This document shows positions 16,547 through 25,211 of a stretch of 64,000 nucleotides of DNA, one piece after another. Where the stretch lies: the NCBI GenBank assembly GCA_050185195.1, contig JBFWZQ010000007.1, positions 62,001-126,000 on the forward strand, in the 5' to 3' direction. Numbering within the stretch: position 1 is the stretch's first letter; each line of letters opens with the position of its first letter. Made by a program: the position numbers and the translations under genes. The notes under the pieces are model-generated. The model worked only from the letters and a program-made list of their open reading frames with translations. It was not told the origin of the DNA and made no database searches. This DNA is from CADEFQ01 sp050185195 (lineage in GTDB: Bacteria; Pseudomonadota; Gammaproteobacteria; Steroidobacterales; Steroidobacteraceae).

Positions 16547-17770
16547 TCACCCCGCCGTGCGCAACTCCCGCGCGGCGAGCACCACGGTCGCCTCGCCGAG
16601 ATCCGCTTCGTCGAGCACCGCGTGCCGGTTGCGGCCCTGCTCCTTCGCGAGATAGAGCGCGCGGTCGGCGATGCGCACGATGAGGTCGTGCGACGAATCG
16701 CGCGTGGGCCGCAATGACGCGACGCCGATGCTCACCGTGACATGCGGTTGCGTGAGCGAACGGTCGTGCGGGATCGCGAGCTGCGCGACTTCGGCGAGCA
16801 TCGCACGCGCGACCTGTTCGCCGCCGTCGCGATCGGCGCCCGGCAGGATCGCGATCATCTCCTCGCCGCCGTAGCGCGCGACACAATCGTGCGGCCGCGA
16901 GCCCGCGGCGCGGCGGATCGCCTGCGCGACATCGCGCAGGCAGCGATCGCCCGCCTGGTGCCCGTAGCGGTCGTTGTAGGCCTTGAAATGATCGATGTCG
17001 ATCATCACGGCCGTGACGACGTCGCGGTCGCGGATCGCCTGCTGCCAGATGCGGTGGATTTCGCTTTCGAGCGCCGCGCGGTTCAACAGCCTGGTGAGCC
17101 CGTCGTGCGTCGCGACTTCGCGCAGCAGGCGCCGGTCGAGGAAGGCGACGCGATTGGCGTGCTCGAGTGCGTAGCAGCCGGCGCCGGCGTACAGGTTCGC
17201 GCAGACGAGCAGGAACGAGAGGTAGATCGCGAACTGCGGGGTCATGCCGCTGGCCATCGCGGCGGCGACGAACCCCGCGAGCGTCACCAGGTTCGTGCGC
17301 ACCGCGGCCTTGAAGGACAGGCCGAGCATGAAATAGAAGAAGAAGATGGCGATGATGAGGCGCGCATAGATGAACGACGTCAGCGCGCCCGCGGCATGCA
17401 CCGCGAGCACCACCGTCGCGAGGCCGTAGAGCGGCGCGAAGGTGTGCACGAACGGCCAGTACCAGCGGTAAAGACGCCGCGAGCTGAGCACGATGGCGAC
17501 GATCACGAGCGGGATGTGCACGCCGAAGCGGATTGCGTCCGGCACGCCGTGCGCATCGACGCCGATGAGCGCGCGATCGAGGATCGCCAGTCCGACGATC
17601 GTGGCGAGTGCAAGGCACACGCCGATGCGCACGAGGCGGCGGCGCGACAGGCGATATTCCGCGACGAACTCCTGCTCGAGTTCGGCGGGAAAACGCAGCC
17701 AGGGAAAACCCGTGCGCAGCGTGCGGGCTACGAGCGACTCACCCTCTTGCGGTTGCGTCGCCGTGGACAC
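16547..17770 (-). CDS. Membrane diguanylate cyclase (GGDEF)
   Basis: A 407-residue inner-membrane protein that should make c-di-GMP from GTP. About six hydrophobic helices occupy residues 40-205, followed by a GGDEF domain starting at LREVATHDGLTRLLNR. The active-site loop is RYGGEEM (near residue 297), an accepted GGEEF variant, and the product-inhibition I-site RPHD sits five residues before it. MIDIDHFKAYNDRYGHQAGD is also typical. The start is GTG 17770, 6 bases after the stop of a 64-codon ORF on the same strand, so the two are probably co-transcribed. It converges with the EAL protein gene, giving a synthesis/degradation pair. Confidence 0.92.
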   Translation of the reverse strand: MSTATQPQEGESLVARTLRTGFPWLRFPAELEQEFVAEYRLSRRRLVRIGVCLALATIVGLAILDRALIGVDAHGVPDAIRFGVHIPLVIVAIVLSSRRLYRWYWPFVHTFAPLYGLATVVLAVHAAGALTSFIYARLIIAIFFFYFMLGLSFKAAVRTNLVTLAGFVAAAMASGMTPQFAIYLSFLLVCANLYAGAGCYALEHANRVAFLDRRLLREVATHDGLTRLLNRAALESEIHRIWQQAIRDRDVVTAVMIDIDHFKAYNDRYGHQAGDRCLRDVAQAIRRAAGSRPHDCVARYGGEEMIAILPGADRDGGEQVARAMLAEVAQLAIPHDRSLTQPHVTVSIGVASLRPTRDSSHDLIVRIADRALYLAKEQGRNRHAVLDEADLGEATVVLAARELRTAG

Positions 17771-17776
17771 GCGGCG

Positions 17777-17971
17777 TCAGAGCGAGGGAGTGTCGGTCTC
17801 GCGCGGCGTCTTTACCCGGGTGCGCCACACGTCGTAGGGATCCCAGCCGCGGCTCGTTCCCGGGGGTTGCGCGCGTTCCTTCGGCGCAACGGCGGGCATC
17901 GTCGGTTCGTTGGCGGCGACAAGCGCGGAGGAAGCGAATTCGTCAGCCCCGTGGGGCTTTGTTGTTTTCAT
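17777..17971 (-). CDS. Small hypothetical protein upstream of the diguanylate cyclase
   Basis: A 64-residue ORF with no recognised family. It is rich in Pro, Thr and Ala at the N-terminus and ends with the motif GWDPYDVWRTRVKTP, whose aromatic and charged spacing looks selected rather than random. No signal peptide or membrane segment is visible. Support comes from position: its stop lies 6 bases before the cyclase start, and a TAGAAT box lies about 50 bases upstream of its ATG. There is no convincing Shine-Dalgarno sequence. The 131 bases between it and gshA hold no other gene. Confidence 0.5.
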   Translation of the reverse strand: MKTTKPHGADEFASSALVAANEPTMPAVAPKERAQPPGTSRGWDPYDVWRTRVKTPRETDTPSL

Positions 17972-18102
17972 CGGTTGGGGGGTCTCGTCCCTGAATCGTT
18001 CTGTCTGTCAGCGGCGACGATTCTAGTACTTTCCCCGAGGCAGGGGGGCGCCAAATGACCCCTCGGATATGTCAAATCAGCACTTTAGGCGAATTCTGTG
18101 AG

Positions 18103-19683
18103 CTAGTTCTCGAAATACCGGGCGAGGTAGGCCGCGAAGCTGCCGCTGTCAGCCGCCTCGATCGCCTGCTGCCGGGCGATCGACTCCCGGGCGCCTTCCT
18201 GGAATTCGTCCAGCCGCGCCGTATTGGGGGGGTACAACTCGAGGAAATAAGCCTTGTGCGCACTCGACATGCGCTGCGCGAGATCGAAAAAGGACTCTCC
18301 CGTCGTCGCGAGCTCATCCAGCATCCGCGCCGACGGCGTGCGCGCCACGTCGCGCAGTTTTTCCCCCTGCACGGCAAGGGCTTGCGAATAGGGGCGCGCC
18401 GGGTCGCCCGCGTCGAGGATTTCGCAGGGGCCGGTCATGCCGTCGAGCAGCTCGGCGGCCCAGTCGGCGAGCGCCACCGGCCGCCCGTCCCGTTGCAGCA
18501 TGAGGCCCGGCTCGCGGCCGCGACGCGCGACGAGCACGTGGTTGCGATCGAGCGCTTCCTGCTCGTCGTCGCCGATCGGCGGGCTCTCGCGCAGCAGGCA
18601 CAGGGCGAGGAAGGCTTCGAGGAAGCGCATCTTCACCTGGTTCACGCCCACCGGGTCGAAGGCGCTGACATCGAGCGCGCGCACTTCGACGTATTCGACG
18701 CCGCCGCGGCGCAGCGCCTTCGTCGGCCGCTCGCCCGAACGCGCCACGCGCTTCGGCCGGATGTTGCTGTAGTACTCGTTCTCGATCTGCAGCAGGTTGG
18801 CGTTGAGCTGGCGCCACTGCCCGTCGACCTGCACGCCGAGCGCCTCGTAGGGTGGATAGGGCGTGTCGATCGCGCGGGACAGGTCGCGCACGTATTCGTC
18901 GAGGCTGTTGACGGACACCGACACGCCCGCCTGCTTGCGGTTGCGGTAGCCGAGGTCGCTCATGCGCAGCGAGGTGGCATACGGCTCGTACGCCGTGCCC
19001 TTCGAATGCGCGGACAGCGTCTCGCCGCGCACGCGCAGGAAGGAATTGCAGACCGCCGGCGACACCCCGAAAAGATACAACACGATCCAGCCGTGGCGCC
19101 GGTAGTTGCGCAGCAGGTCGAAGTAGGCCGCGGAGCGCAGTGCGCTGCCGTCGCCGCGCCCATGCAACGCCGCGTAGGGTTCCCAGAACGCTTCCGGGAA
19201 CGAATAGTTGAAATGCACGCCCGAGATCGCCTGCATCACGCGCCCGTAGCGCAGGCCGAGTCCCTCGCGATACACGGTCTTCATGCGCCCGATGTGCGAG
19301 CTGCCGTACTGCGCGATCGGGATCGACGCGTCGCCGTCGATGCGACAGGGCATCGAGGTCGCCCAGAGCCGCTCGTCGCCGAGGTGCCGATAGACGAACT
19401 GGTGCATGTCGCACAGGTACTGCAGCAGCTCCCAGTTCGTCGTGAAGGTCGGCGTGACGAGTTCGATCAGCGCCTCCGAATAATCGGTGGTGAACTGTCC
19501 GTTCGTCAGCGCGGAGCCGAGCGCGCGCGGATGCGGGGTCGTGGCGATGCGGCCGTCCGGCGTGACGCGCAGCGACTCCTTCTCCACGCCGCGCAGGCCG
19601 CCCCGCAGCAGCGGCGCGCCGCCCCCGTTGACGAGCAGGGCGAGGCGCCGCTCGTAGCCGCGGTCGATGGCAGGCGTGGGCAC
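18103..19683 (-). CDS. gshA: Glutamate-cysteine ligase, proteobacterial type
   Basis: A 526-residue enzyme for the first step of glutathione synthesis, joining L-glutamate and L-cysteine with ATP. It is the E. coli GshA type (518 residues): GVEKESLRVTPDG near residue 33, then FTTDYSEALIELVTP, GVHFNYSFPE, YLFGVSPAVCNSF and IENEYYSNIRPKR. I chose GTG 19683 as start because it lies 4 bases after the TAG of the upstream Mpo1-like gene and gives the family length; a frame extension to 19818 only reads antisense to that gene. No gshB is in the window. The C-terminus ends in a typical SFAAYLARYFEN. Confidence 0.95.
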   Translation of the reverse strand: MPTPAIDRGYERRLALLVNGGGAPLLRGGLRGVEKESLRVTPDGRIATTPHPRALGSALTNGQFTTDYSEALIELVTPTFTTNWELLQYLCDMHQFVYRHLGDERLWATSMPCRIDGDASIPIAQYGSSHIGRMKTVYREGLGLRYGRVMQAISGVHFNYSFPEAFWEPYAALHGRGDGSALRSAAYFDLLRNYRRHGWIVLYLFGVSPAVCNSFLRVRGETLSAHSKGTAYEPYATSLRMSDLGYRNRKQAGVSVSVNSLDEYVRDLSRAIDTPYPPYEALGVQVDGQWRQLNANLLQIENEYYSNIRPKRVARSGERPTKALRRGGVEYVEVRALDVSAFDPVGVNQVKMRFLEAFLALCLLRESPPIGDDEQEALDRNHVLVARRGREPGLMLQRDGRPVALADWAAELLDGMTGPCEILDAGDPARPYSQALAVQGEKLRDVARTPSARMLDELATTGESFFDLAQRMSSAHKAYFLELYPPNTARLDEFQEGARESIARQQAIEAADSGSFAAYLARYFEN

Positions 19684-19687
19684 CGGG

Positions 19688-20005
19688 CTACCAGGGCCTG
19701 CGGCGCAGGAGCACGTCGCGCAGCATCGTGAAATCGCCGCGCAGGCTATAGAGGGGGTGGCGGAAGGTCGCGGGCCGGTTCTTCTCGAAGACGAAATGGC
19801 CGACCCACGCGCAGGCATAGCCGACGACGACGCCGGCGGGCAGCAGCCGCCATTGCCGGGTCGCGACGGCCAGCGCGATGATCGCGAGCATCGCGAGGGT
19901 GCCGAACACGTGCAGCCGGCGCGACACGGGATTGCGGTGTTCCCCGAGGTAGAACGGGTAGAACTCGCGGAAACTGTCGAAATGCCGGGCCATCATGGCG
20001 ATCAT
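19688..20005 (-). CDS. Mpo1-like (DUF962) membrane protein
   Basis: A 105-residue small membrane protein of the DUF962 family. The yeast member Mpo1 is an iron-dependent dioxygenase of fatty acid alpha-oxidation; the bacterial role is not established. Family marks are FYLGEHRNPVSRRLHVFGT at residues 18-36 and GHFVFEKNRPATFRHPLYS near 68-86, with two hydrophobic helices between them. The conserved histidines (in EHRNP, RLHVFG, GHF and RHPLYS) could bind metal. The start could also be the Met at residue 5. It is placed directly before gshA with a 4-base gap, suggesting co-transcription. Confidence 0.85.
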   Translation of the reverse strand: MIAMMARHFDSFREFYPFYLGEHRNPVSRRLHVFGTLAMLAIIALAVATRQWRLLPAGVVVGYACAWVGHFVFEKNRPATFRHPLYSLRGDFTMLRDVLLRRRPW

Positions 20006-20033
20006 CTTGCCGCGCCGCCCGGCGCGAGCGCAA

Positions 20034-20606
20034 TCACGCCGGTCCGGCGCAGCGCGCCGCCAGCGCCCGCAGGGTATCCGGCAAGTCGCGCCTGAGGGTG
20101 GCGAGGATCAGCCACTGCGGCACGGGGTAGCGCGGCACGACCCGCACCCGATAGACGACCAGCGTCGCGGCGCCCCCGTCGAGCGGCACGAGTGTCCAGC
20201 GGCCTTCGTGCTCGCGCAGGCCGCCGCTCACGTTGCTGATGCGCACTTCGCGGGGCGGGCGATAGTCGGCCCGGAACACGAAGCGGATCCGCGGCAGGTA
20301 CCAGCGCAGGTTGACCACCTGCTCGATCAGTTCATGGCTGCCATCGGGGGCCGATTCGAGCACCCGGCAGGACTCGAGGCGCGGCACGAAGCGCAGCGCC
20401 TCGCGACACGACGTCATGACGGAAAATACCCGCGCGGGCGGCGCGGCGATCCGGATGGCCGCGCGCGCGCCCCGTGCCTCCCCGTCCGTGGCATCGGCCG
20501 CTTCCGTCGCGACCACCACCTCCCCGTCGAGTACGCGGGCGAGTTCGGCGTCGTTCAGCGGCGCCACCACCGCCAGGGCGGCGGCAAGCCAGGGCAACGG
20601 CAACAT
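20034..20606 (-). CDS. SRPBCC/START-like domain protein, exported
   Basis: A 190-residue protein with a short N-terminal hydrophobic segment (LPWLAAALAVVAPL), probably a signal peptide, and a helix-grip (polyketide-cyclase/START) domain from about residue 45. The pattern is IRIAAPPARVFSVMTSCREA, then FVPRLESCRVLES, VNLRWYLPRIRFVFRADY, and a C-terminal amphipathic helix PQWLILATLRRDLPDTLRAL. Such domains bind hydrophobic ligands; no catalytic function can be read. It lies 28 bases upstream of the Mpo1-like gene on the same strand and diverges from the DUF2845 gene. Ligand and role are unknown. Confidence 0.7.
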   Translation of the reverse strand: MLPLPWLAAALAVVAPLNDAELARVLDGEVVVATEAADATDGEARGARAAIRIAAPPARVFSVMTSCREALRFVPRLESCRVLESAPDGSHELIEQVVNLRWYLPRIRFVFRADYRPPREVRISNVSGGLREHEGRWTLVPLDGGAATLVVYRVRVVPRYPVPQWLILATLRRDLPDTLRALAARCAGPA

Positions 20607-20666
20607 CGTGCACCCGAGTATGGCCGGTCATTGTCGGTTCAGGTACCACGCGGTACCGTGGCCGGC

Positions 20667-21029
20667 ATGATGCGCCGCTGCGCCCTGCTCCTGCTCGCGT
20701 TCGCCTGCGTGCCCGCGGCCCGGGCCGACAGCCTGCGCTGCGGCAACCGCCTCGTCGTCGAAGGCACGACCCGGGGCGAGGTCACGGCCTGGTGCGGCGC
20801 GCCAGCCGAGGTGCAGGAGCGCCATGTGCTGCGCCCACCCGTAGTCTGGTACTACGGTCGCCCCGTGCGGGTCGCCGGGGCCGGCTACCTCGAGGTGCGC
20901 ATCGAGACCTGGACCTACAATCTCGGCCCGAACAAGCTGATGCGTCGCGTGACGATCGAAGACGGCGAGGTCACCGGGATCGAAACCCTCGGCTACGGCT
21001 ATCGCGGTGCCCCCAAAGGCAATCCTTGA
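20667..21029 (+). CDS. DUF2845 family exported protein
   Basis: A 120-residue secreted protein. The signal peptide MRRCALLLLAFACVPAARA ends before DSLRCGNRLV, which begins the DUF2845 signature. Two cysteines, in LRCGNRLV and TAWCGAPAEV, are conserved in this family and could form a periplasmic disulfide. The remaining beta-rich region (WYYGRPVRV, IETWTYNLGPNKLMRRVTIE) also fits. The start has two consecutive ATG codons (20667 and 20670). The function of the family is unknown. Its TGA overlaps the TTG start of the next gene. Confidence 0.8.
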   Translation: MMRRCALLLLAFACVPAARADSLRCGNRLVVEGTTRGEVTAWCGAPAEVQERHVLRPPVVWYYGRPVRVAGAGYLEVRIETWTYNLGPNKLMRRVTIEDGEVTGIETLGYGYRGAPKGNP

Positions 21030-21526
21030 ACGACACGACGGCCACATTCGAATTGCGCGCCGCGCAAGCCGCGGATGACGCGGCGATCGCGGCGATCGTC
21101 CGCACCGTGATGCCGTCCTTCGGCGCCTGCGGGCCGGGCTTCGCGATCGCCGATCCGGAGGTGGACGCGATGAGCGGCGCCTACCGGCGCGCGCGCGCGG
21201 CCTATTTCGTCGTCGAGGCGGCCGGCCGCGTCATCGGCGGCGGCGGTATCGCACCGCTCGACGGCGGCCCGTTTCGCACCTGCGAACTGCGCAAGATGTA
21301 TTTCCTGCCGCAAGCGCGCGGCCTCGGCCTCGGTGCGCGCCTGCTGGCGCGCTGCCTCGCGGTCGCGCGCGGCTACGGCTACGGCGCCTGCTACCTCGAA
21401 ACGCTCACTGGCATGGACGCCGCGCAGAAACTCTATCGCCGTGCCGGCTTCAAGCCTTTGCCGGGCCCGCTCGGCGCGACGGGTCACCACGGCTGCGACC
21501 GCTATTTCCTGCTCGAGTTTCCCTGA
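21026..21526 (+). CDS. GNAT-family N-acetyltransferase
   Basis: A 166-residue GNAT domain expected to transfer an acetyl group from acetyl-CoA to an amine. The acetyl-CoA loop is MYFLPQARGLGLGARLLARC (the Q/RxxGxG/A motif), with the following helix and LETLTGMDAAQKLYRRAGF at the C-terminal half. The upstream part, IAAIVRTVMPSFG, is normal for the alpha1-alpha2 region. The start appears to be TTG 21026, which overlaps the preceding stop as TTGA; no ATG in frame would keep beta-1. The substrate is unknown. The last 25 bases overlap the convergent MATE gene. Confidence 0.85.
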   Translation: MNDTTATFELRAAQAADDAAIAAIVRTVMPSFGACGPGFAIADPEVDAMSGAYRRARAAYFVVEAAGRVIGGGGIAPLDGGPFRTCELRKMYFLPQARGLGLGARLLARCLAVARGYGYGACYLETLTGMDAAQKLYRRAGFKPLPGPLGATGHHGCDRYFLLEFP

Positions 21527-22905
21527 ACGGCGACCGCGCGCCGCGAAATGAAGGCATAACGCCACGAAAGCAGCGCGGCGGCGACGAAGAGGCCGGCGAT
21601 GAGGCCCGTCCACACCGCGCCCGCGCCCAGCCCCAGCACGACACCGAAACCGTAGGCGAGCGGGAAGCCGACGAGCCAGTACGCGACGACGCTCAGCACC
21701 ATCGGCACGCGCGCATCCTTGAAGCCGCGCAGTGCGCCAGCCGCGCCCACCTGCAGCCCGTCGGCCACCTGGAAGGCGGCGACGAAGGCGAGCAGGTGTG
21801 TCGCGAGCGCGAGCACTTGTGCGTCCCCGGTGTAGGCGCCCGCCACGTACCGTCGCACCCCGAGCAGCACGAGCGCCGAGGCCACCATGATCGCGACGCA
21901 GAGCGCCATGCCGACCCAGCCGGCCCGGCGCCCCGCCACCGCATCGCCGCGCCCGAGGCGATGCCCCACGTGGATCGTCGTGGCCGAGTGCAGCGACAGC
22001 GGGATCATGAACATCAGCGAGCCGTAGTTGATCGCGATCGCGTGCGCGGCGAGCACGGTGGATCCGAACGCCCCGAGCATCAGCCCCGCCGACGCGAACA
22101 GCCCGCCCTCCGCGAGCACGCTGCCGCTGATCGGCAGGCCGAGCGCGAGGATCTCGCGCAGGCGCGCCCGGTTCGGCGCCTCGAAGCGCCGCAGCGGTGC
22201 GAACGGTGCATACCGGCGGTGGCGGCGCATGTAACACCACATGAAGGCGAATACGGTCCAGCTCGCGAGCGCCGTGCCGACGCCGCAGCCGACCGCGCCG
22301 AGCGCCGGCAGGCCGAAGTGGCCGTACATGAACAGGTAGTTGCCCGCGACGTTGGCCGTGAAACCGAGCAACGCCGTGTACATGACGGGTCGCGTCCAGC
22401 CGATCCCCTCGCTCGAGAAGCGCATCGCGAGGAACGCGAACATCGCGGGAATGCCGAACGCGACGGCGCGCACGTAACGCGCGGCGAGGTCCGCGACATC
22501 CGGCGGAATCGAGATCGCGAGCAGCACGGGCTTCGCGAACAGCAGCGCGGTGCAGGTCAGGGCCGCCATCGCGAGCGCCAGCCACAGCGCATTGCGCGTG
22601 AAACTGCCGACTTCGCCCTCGCGCCCGGCGCCGTACGCATGCGCGACCGTCGGCGACAACGCCATCAGGAGGCCGAGGGCCCCGAGGTGGAAGAACGACA
22701 CGTAGTTCGCCCCGACCGCGACCGCCGCGAGATCGCGCGCGCCGAGCCAGCCCGCCATGACGGTGTCGGCGGTGACCATGCCGGCCGTGGCGAGGTTGTT
22801 GATGAGCAGCGGCAGGGCAAGCTGCGCGATCGCGGCGGCATCCGCACGGGCTGGCGGCAGGCGTGGCGGCATCGGGATTGGCTGGGGGGGCGGAGGGCGT
22901 GGCAT
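21502..22905 (-). CDS. MATE-family multidrug efflux transporter
   Basis: A 467-residue inner-membrane antiporter with about twelve helices in two similar halves, of the NorM branch. These proteins export cationic drugs and metabolites using Na+ or H+ gradients. Visible marks are ALPLLINNLATAGMVTADTVMAGWLG in the first helix region (shown in shorter parts: LPLLINNLAT, DTVMAGWLG), ALSPTVAHAYGAG, and the second-half counterpart LPISGSVLAEGG. The first 11 residues are proline-rich, so the Met at 22872 could be the real start. It diverges from the thiolase gene, whose ATG is 11 bases away, and its end overlaps the GNAT gene by 25 bases. Confidence 0.88.
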   Translation of the reverse strand: MPRPPPPQPIPMPPRLPPARADAAAIAQLALPLLINNLATAGMVTADTVMAGWLGARDLAAVAVGANYVSFFHLGALGLLMALSPTVAHAYGAGREGEVGSFTRNALWLALAMAALTCTALLFAKPVLLAISIPPDVADLAARYVRAVAFGIPAMFAFLAMRFSSEGIGWTRPVMYTALLGFTANVAGNYLFMYGHFGLPALGAVGCGVGTALASWTVFAFMWCYMRRHRRYAPFAPLRRFEAPNRARLREILALGLPISGSVLAEGGLFASAGLMLGAFGSTVLAAHAIAINYGSLMFMIPLSLHSATTIHVGHRLGRGDAVAGRRAGWVGMALCVAIMVASALVLLGVRRYVAGAYTGDAQVLALATHLLAFVAAFQVADGLQVGAAGALRGFKDARVPMVLSVVAYWLVGFPLAYGFGVVLGLGAGAVWTGLIAGLFVAAALLSWRYAFISRRAVAVQGNSSRK

Positions 22906-22916
22906 TCTATCCGCAT

Positions 22917-24215
22917 ATGCTCGCCGGAACAGCCATCAGGCGCGTCGCCGTCCTCGGCGGCCAGCGCATCCCGTTCGCGAGGGCGCATGGCGCCTACGCG
23001 TCAGTCGGCAACCAGGACATGTTGGGCGCCGTGCTGCGCGCCATGGTCGCGAAATACGGCCTCGCGGGAGTGCGCCTCGGCGACGTGGTCGCTGGCGCCA
23101 CGATCAAGCACGCGAAGGACTTCAACCTCGTGCGCGAATGCGTGCTGTCGAGCGGCCTCGACCCGCACACGCCGGGGCTCGACATCCAGCGCGCCTGCGG
23201 CACGAGCCTCGAGGCCGCGATCCTCGTCGCCAACAAGATCGCGCTCGGGCAGATCGATGCCGGCATCGCCGGCGGCGTCGACTCGGTGAGCGACGTGCCG
23301 ATCGTCTACCCGCGCTCCTACCAGCAGAAGCTGCTGCGCAGCTACCGGGGCCGCAGCCTCGGTGCGCGCATCGCGCCGTTCCTCGGCCTGCGCCCGCGCG
23401 ACTTCAAGCCGGTGATGCCGGCCGTGGTGGAACCGCGCACGGGCCTGTCGATGGGCGAACATTGCGAGCAGATGGCGAAGACGTGGGGCATCCCGCGCGA
23501 GGCACAGGACCAGCTTGCGCTCGACAGCCACCTGAAGGCCGCCGCGGCCTGGAAGGCGGGCTTCTACGGCGACCTCGCCGTCGACTATGAAGGGCTCGCG
23601 ACGGACAACAACATCCGCCCCGACACCTCGCTCGAGCAGCTCGCGAAGCTGAAGCCCTCCTTCGATCGCAGCGCCGCCGGCACGCTCACGGCGGGCAACA
23701 GCACGCCGCTCACCGACGGCGCCTCGGCCGTGCTGCTCGCCTCGGAAGACTGGGCGAAGGCGCGCGGACTGCCCGTGCTCGCGTGGCTCACCTACGGCAA
23801 GGCCTGGGCGGTCGACTACGTGGGCGGACACGAGGGCCTGCTGATGGCGCCCGCCTACGCCGTGCCCGCGATGCTGCACGACGCGGGGCTCACGCTGCAG
23901 GACTTCGATTTCTACGAGATCCACGAAGCCTTTGAAGCACAGGTGCTGTGCACGCTCGCGGCCTGGGAGTCGGCGGATTTCTGCCGTGAGCGGCTCGGGC
24001 TCGCGCAACCGCTCGGCCGCATCGATCGCACGAAACTGAACCTGAAAGGCGGCAGCGTCGCGATCGGCCATCCGTTCGCCGCGACCGGCACGCGCATCGT
24101 GGCGACACTCGCGAAGATGCTCGCGGAAAACCCGCAGGCGCGCCGGGGCCTCATCTCGATCTGCACGGCCGGCGGCATGGGCGTGACGGCCATCCTCGAG
24201 CGCCCGGCCACGTGA
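22917..24215 (+). CDS. Acetyl-CoA C-acyltransferase (thiolase, FadI-like)
   Basis: A 432-residue thiolase that should cleave 3-ketoacyl-CoA with CoA, or run in reverse. The nucleophile is Cys94 in IQRACGTSLEA. The C-terminal catalytic features are YEIHEAFEAQ, GGSVAIGHPFAATGTR (catalytic His) and ICTAGGMGVTA (second Cys). The start VAVLGGQRIPFARAHGAYA and the block TGLSMGEHCEQMAKTWGIP resemble FadI more than AtoB. ATG 22917 gives the family length. No fadJ partner is next to it; instead the gene overlaps a FAH-family hydrolase by 4 bases (GTGA), so the chain degraded may be aromatic or branched. Confidence 0.92.
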   Translation: MLAGTAIRRVAVLGGQRIPFARAHGAYASVGNQDMLGAVLRAMVAKYGLAGVRLGDVVAGATIKHAKDFNLVRECVLSSGLDPHTPGLDIQRACGTSLEAAILVANKIALGQIDAGIAGGVDSVSDVPIVYPRSYQQKLLRSYRGRSLGARIAPFLGLRPRDFKPVMPAVVEPRTGLSMGEHCEQMAKTWGIPREAQDQLALDSHLKAAAAWKAGFYGDLAVDYEGLATDNNIRPDTSLEQLAKLKPSFDRSAAGTLTAGNSTPLTDGASAVLLASEDWAKARGLPVLAWLTYGKAWAVDYVGGHEGLLMAPAYAVPAMLHDAGLTLQDFDFYEIHEAFEAQVLCTLAAWESADFCRERLGLAQPLGRIDRTKLNLKGGSVAIGHPFAATGTRIVATLAKMLAENPQARRGLISICTAGGMGVTAILERPAT

Positions 24216-25192
24216 AGCTGGCGAGCCTGAAAAGCGGCCGTGACGGCCGCCTGGCCGTCGTCAGCGGTGACCTCACGCGCTGCGTCGTCGCTGACGGCAT
24301 CGCAGCGACGATGCAGGCCGCGCTCGACGAATGGGCAACGACTGCGCCGCAGCTTGCAGCGCTTGCGGCCCGCCTCGAGGCGGGCACCGTTGCAGCGGCG
24401 AAACCCTTCGATGCGCGCGCCTGCGCGGCGCCGCTGCCGCGCGCCCACCACTGGGTCGACGGCAGCGCCTACGTGAACCACGTGGAACTCGTGCGCAAGG
24501 CGCGCGGCGCGGAGATGCCCGCGTCGTTCTGGACCGACCCGCTCGTCTACCAGGGCGGCGCGGACGACCTGCTCGGCCCGACCGACGACGCGCCGTTCGC
24601 GAGCGAGGACTTCGGCATCGATCTCGAGGCCGAGGTCGCGGTGATCGTCGGCGACGTGCCCATGGGTACGACGGCGGAGGCAGCGGCGGGCCACATCCGG
24701 CTGCTCGCGCTCGTCAACGACTGGTCGCTGCGCAACCTCATCCCGGGCGAGCTCGCCAAGGGCTTCGGCTTCTACCAGTCGAAGCCTGCGACCGCATTCT
24801 CCCCGGTCGCCGTCACGCCCGATGAACTCGGCGACGCCTGGCGCGACGGCAAGGTCCACCTGCCGCTCGTAAGCCACATCAATGATGCATTGTTCGGCGC
24901 GCCCGATGCGGGCGTCGACATGACCTTCAGCTTCCCGCAGCTCGTGGCGCATGCGGCGCGCACCCGGCGCCTCGGCGCGGGCGCCATCGTGGGTTCGGGC
25001 ACGGTGTCGAACTACGATCGCAGCCGCGGCTCGAGCTGCCTCGCGGAAAAGCGCACCCTCGAGCTCCTCGCGGACGGGCGGCCGAAGACGCCGTTCCTGC
25101 GTTTCGGCGATCGCGTGCGCATCGAGATGTTCGATGCGGCGGGGCGCAGCATTTTCGGCGCGATCGACCAGCGCGTGGCCCGGGCTGCCTGA
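24212..25192 (+). CDS. Fumarylacetoacetate hydrolase family protein
   Basis: A 326-residue FAH-superfamily enzyme. Members hydrolyse C-C bonds in acylpyruvates or decarboxylate and hydrate related diacids, using a divalent metal. The metal-binding acidic residues are visible in SEDFGIDLEAEVAVIVGD (a D/E-x-E-x-E arrangement), followed by LVNDWSLRN and FGFYQSKPATAFSP. The length and two-domain layout match fumarylacetoacetase-like proteins of tyrosine or homogentisate breakdown, but no hmgA or maiA homologue is in the window. The start is GTG 24212, overlapping the thiolase stop. The exact substrate is unassigned. Confidence 0.88.
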   Translation: MKLASLKSGRDGRLAVVSGDLTRCVVADGIAATMQAALDEWATTAPQLAALAARLEAGTVAAAKPFDARACAAPLPRAHHWVDGSAYVNHVELVRKARGAEMPASFWTDPLVYQGGADDLLGPTDDAPFASEDFGIDLEAEVAVIVGDVPMGTTAEAAAGHIRLLALVNDWSLRNLIPGELAKGFGFYQSKPATAFSPVAVTPDELGDAWRDGKVHLPLVSHINDALFGAPDAGVDMTFSFPQLVAHAARTRRLGAGAIVGSGTVSNYDRSRGSSCLAEKRTLELLADGRPKTPFLRFGDRVRIEMFDAAGRSIFGAIDQRVARAA

Positions 25193-25211
25193 CCGCGATA
25201 TCCTTGCCGGC

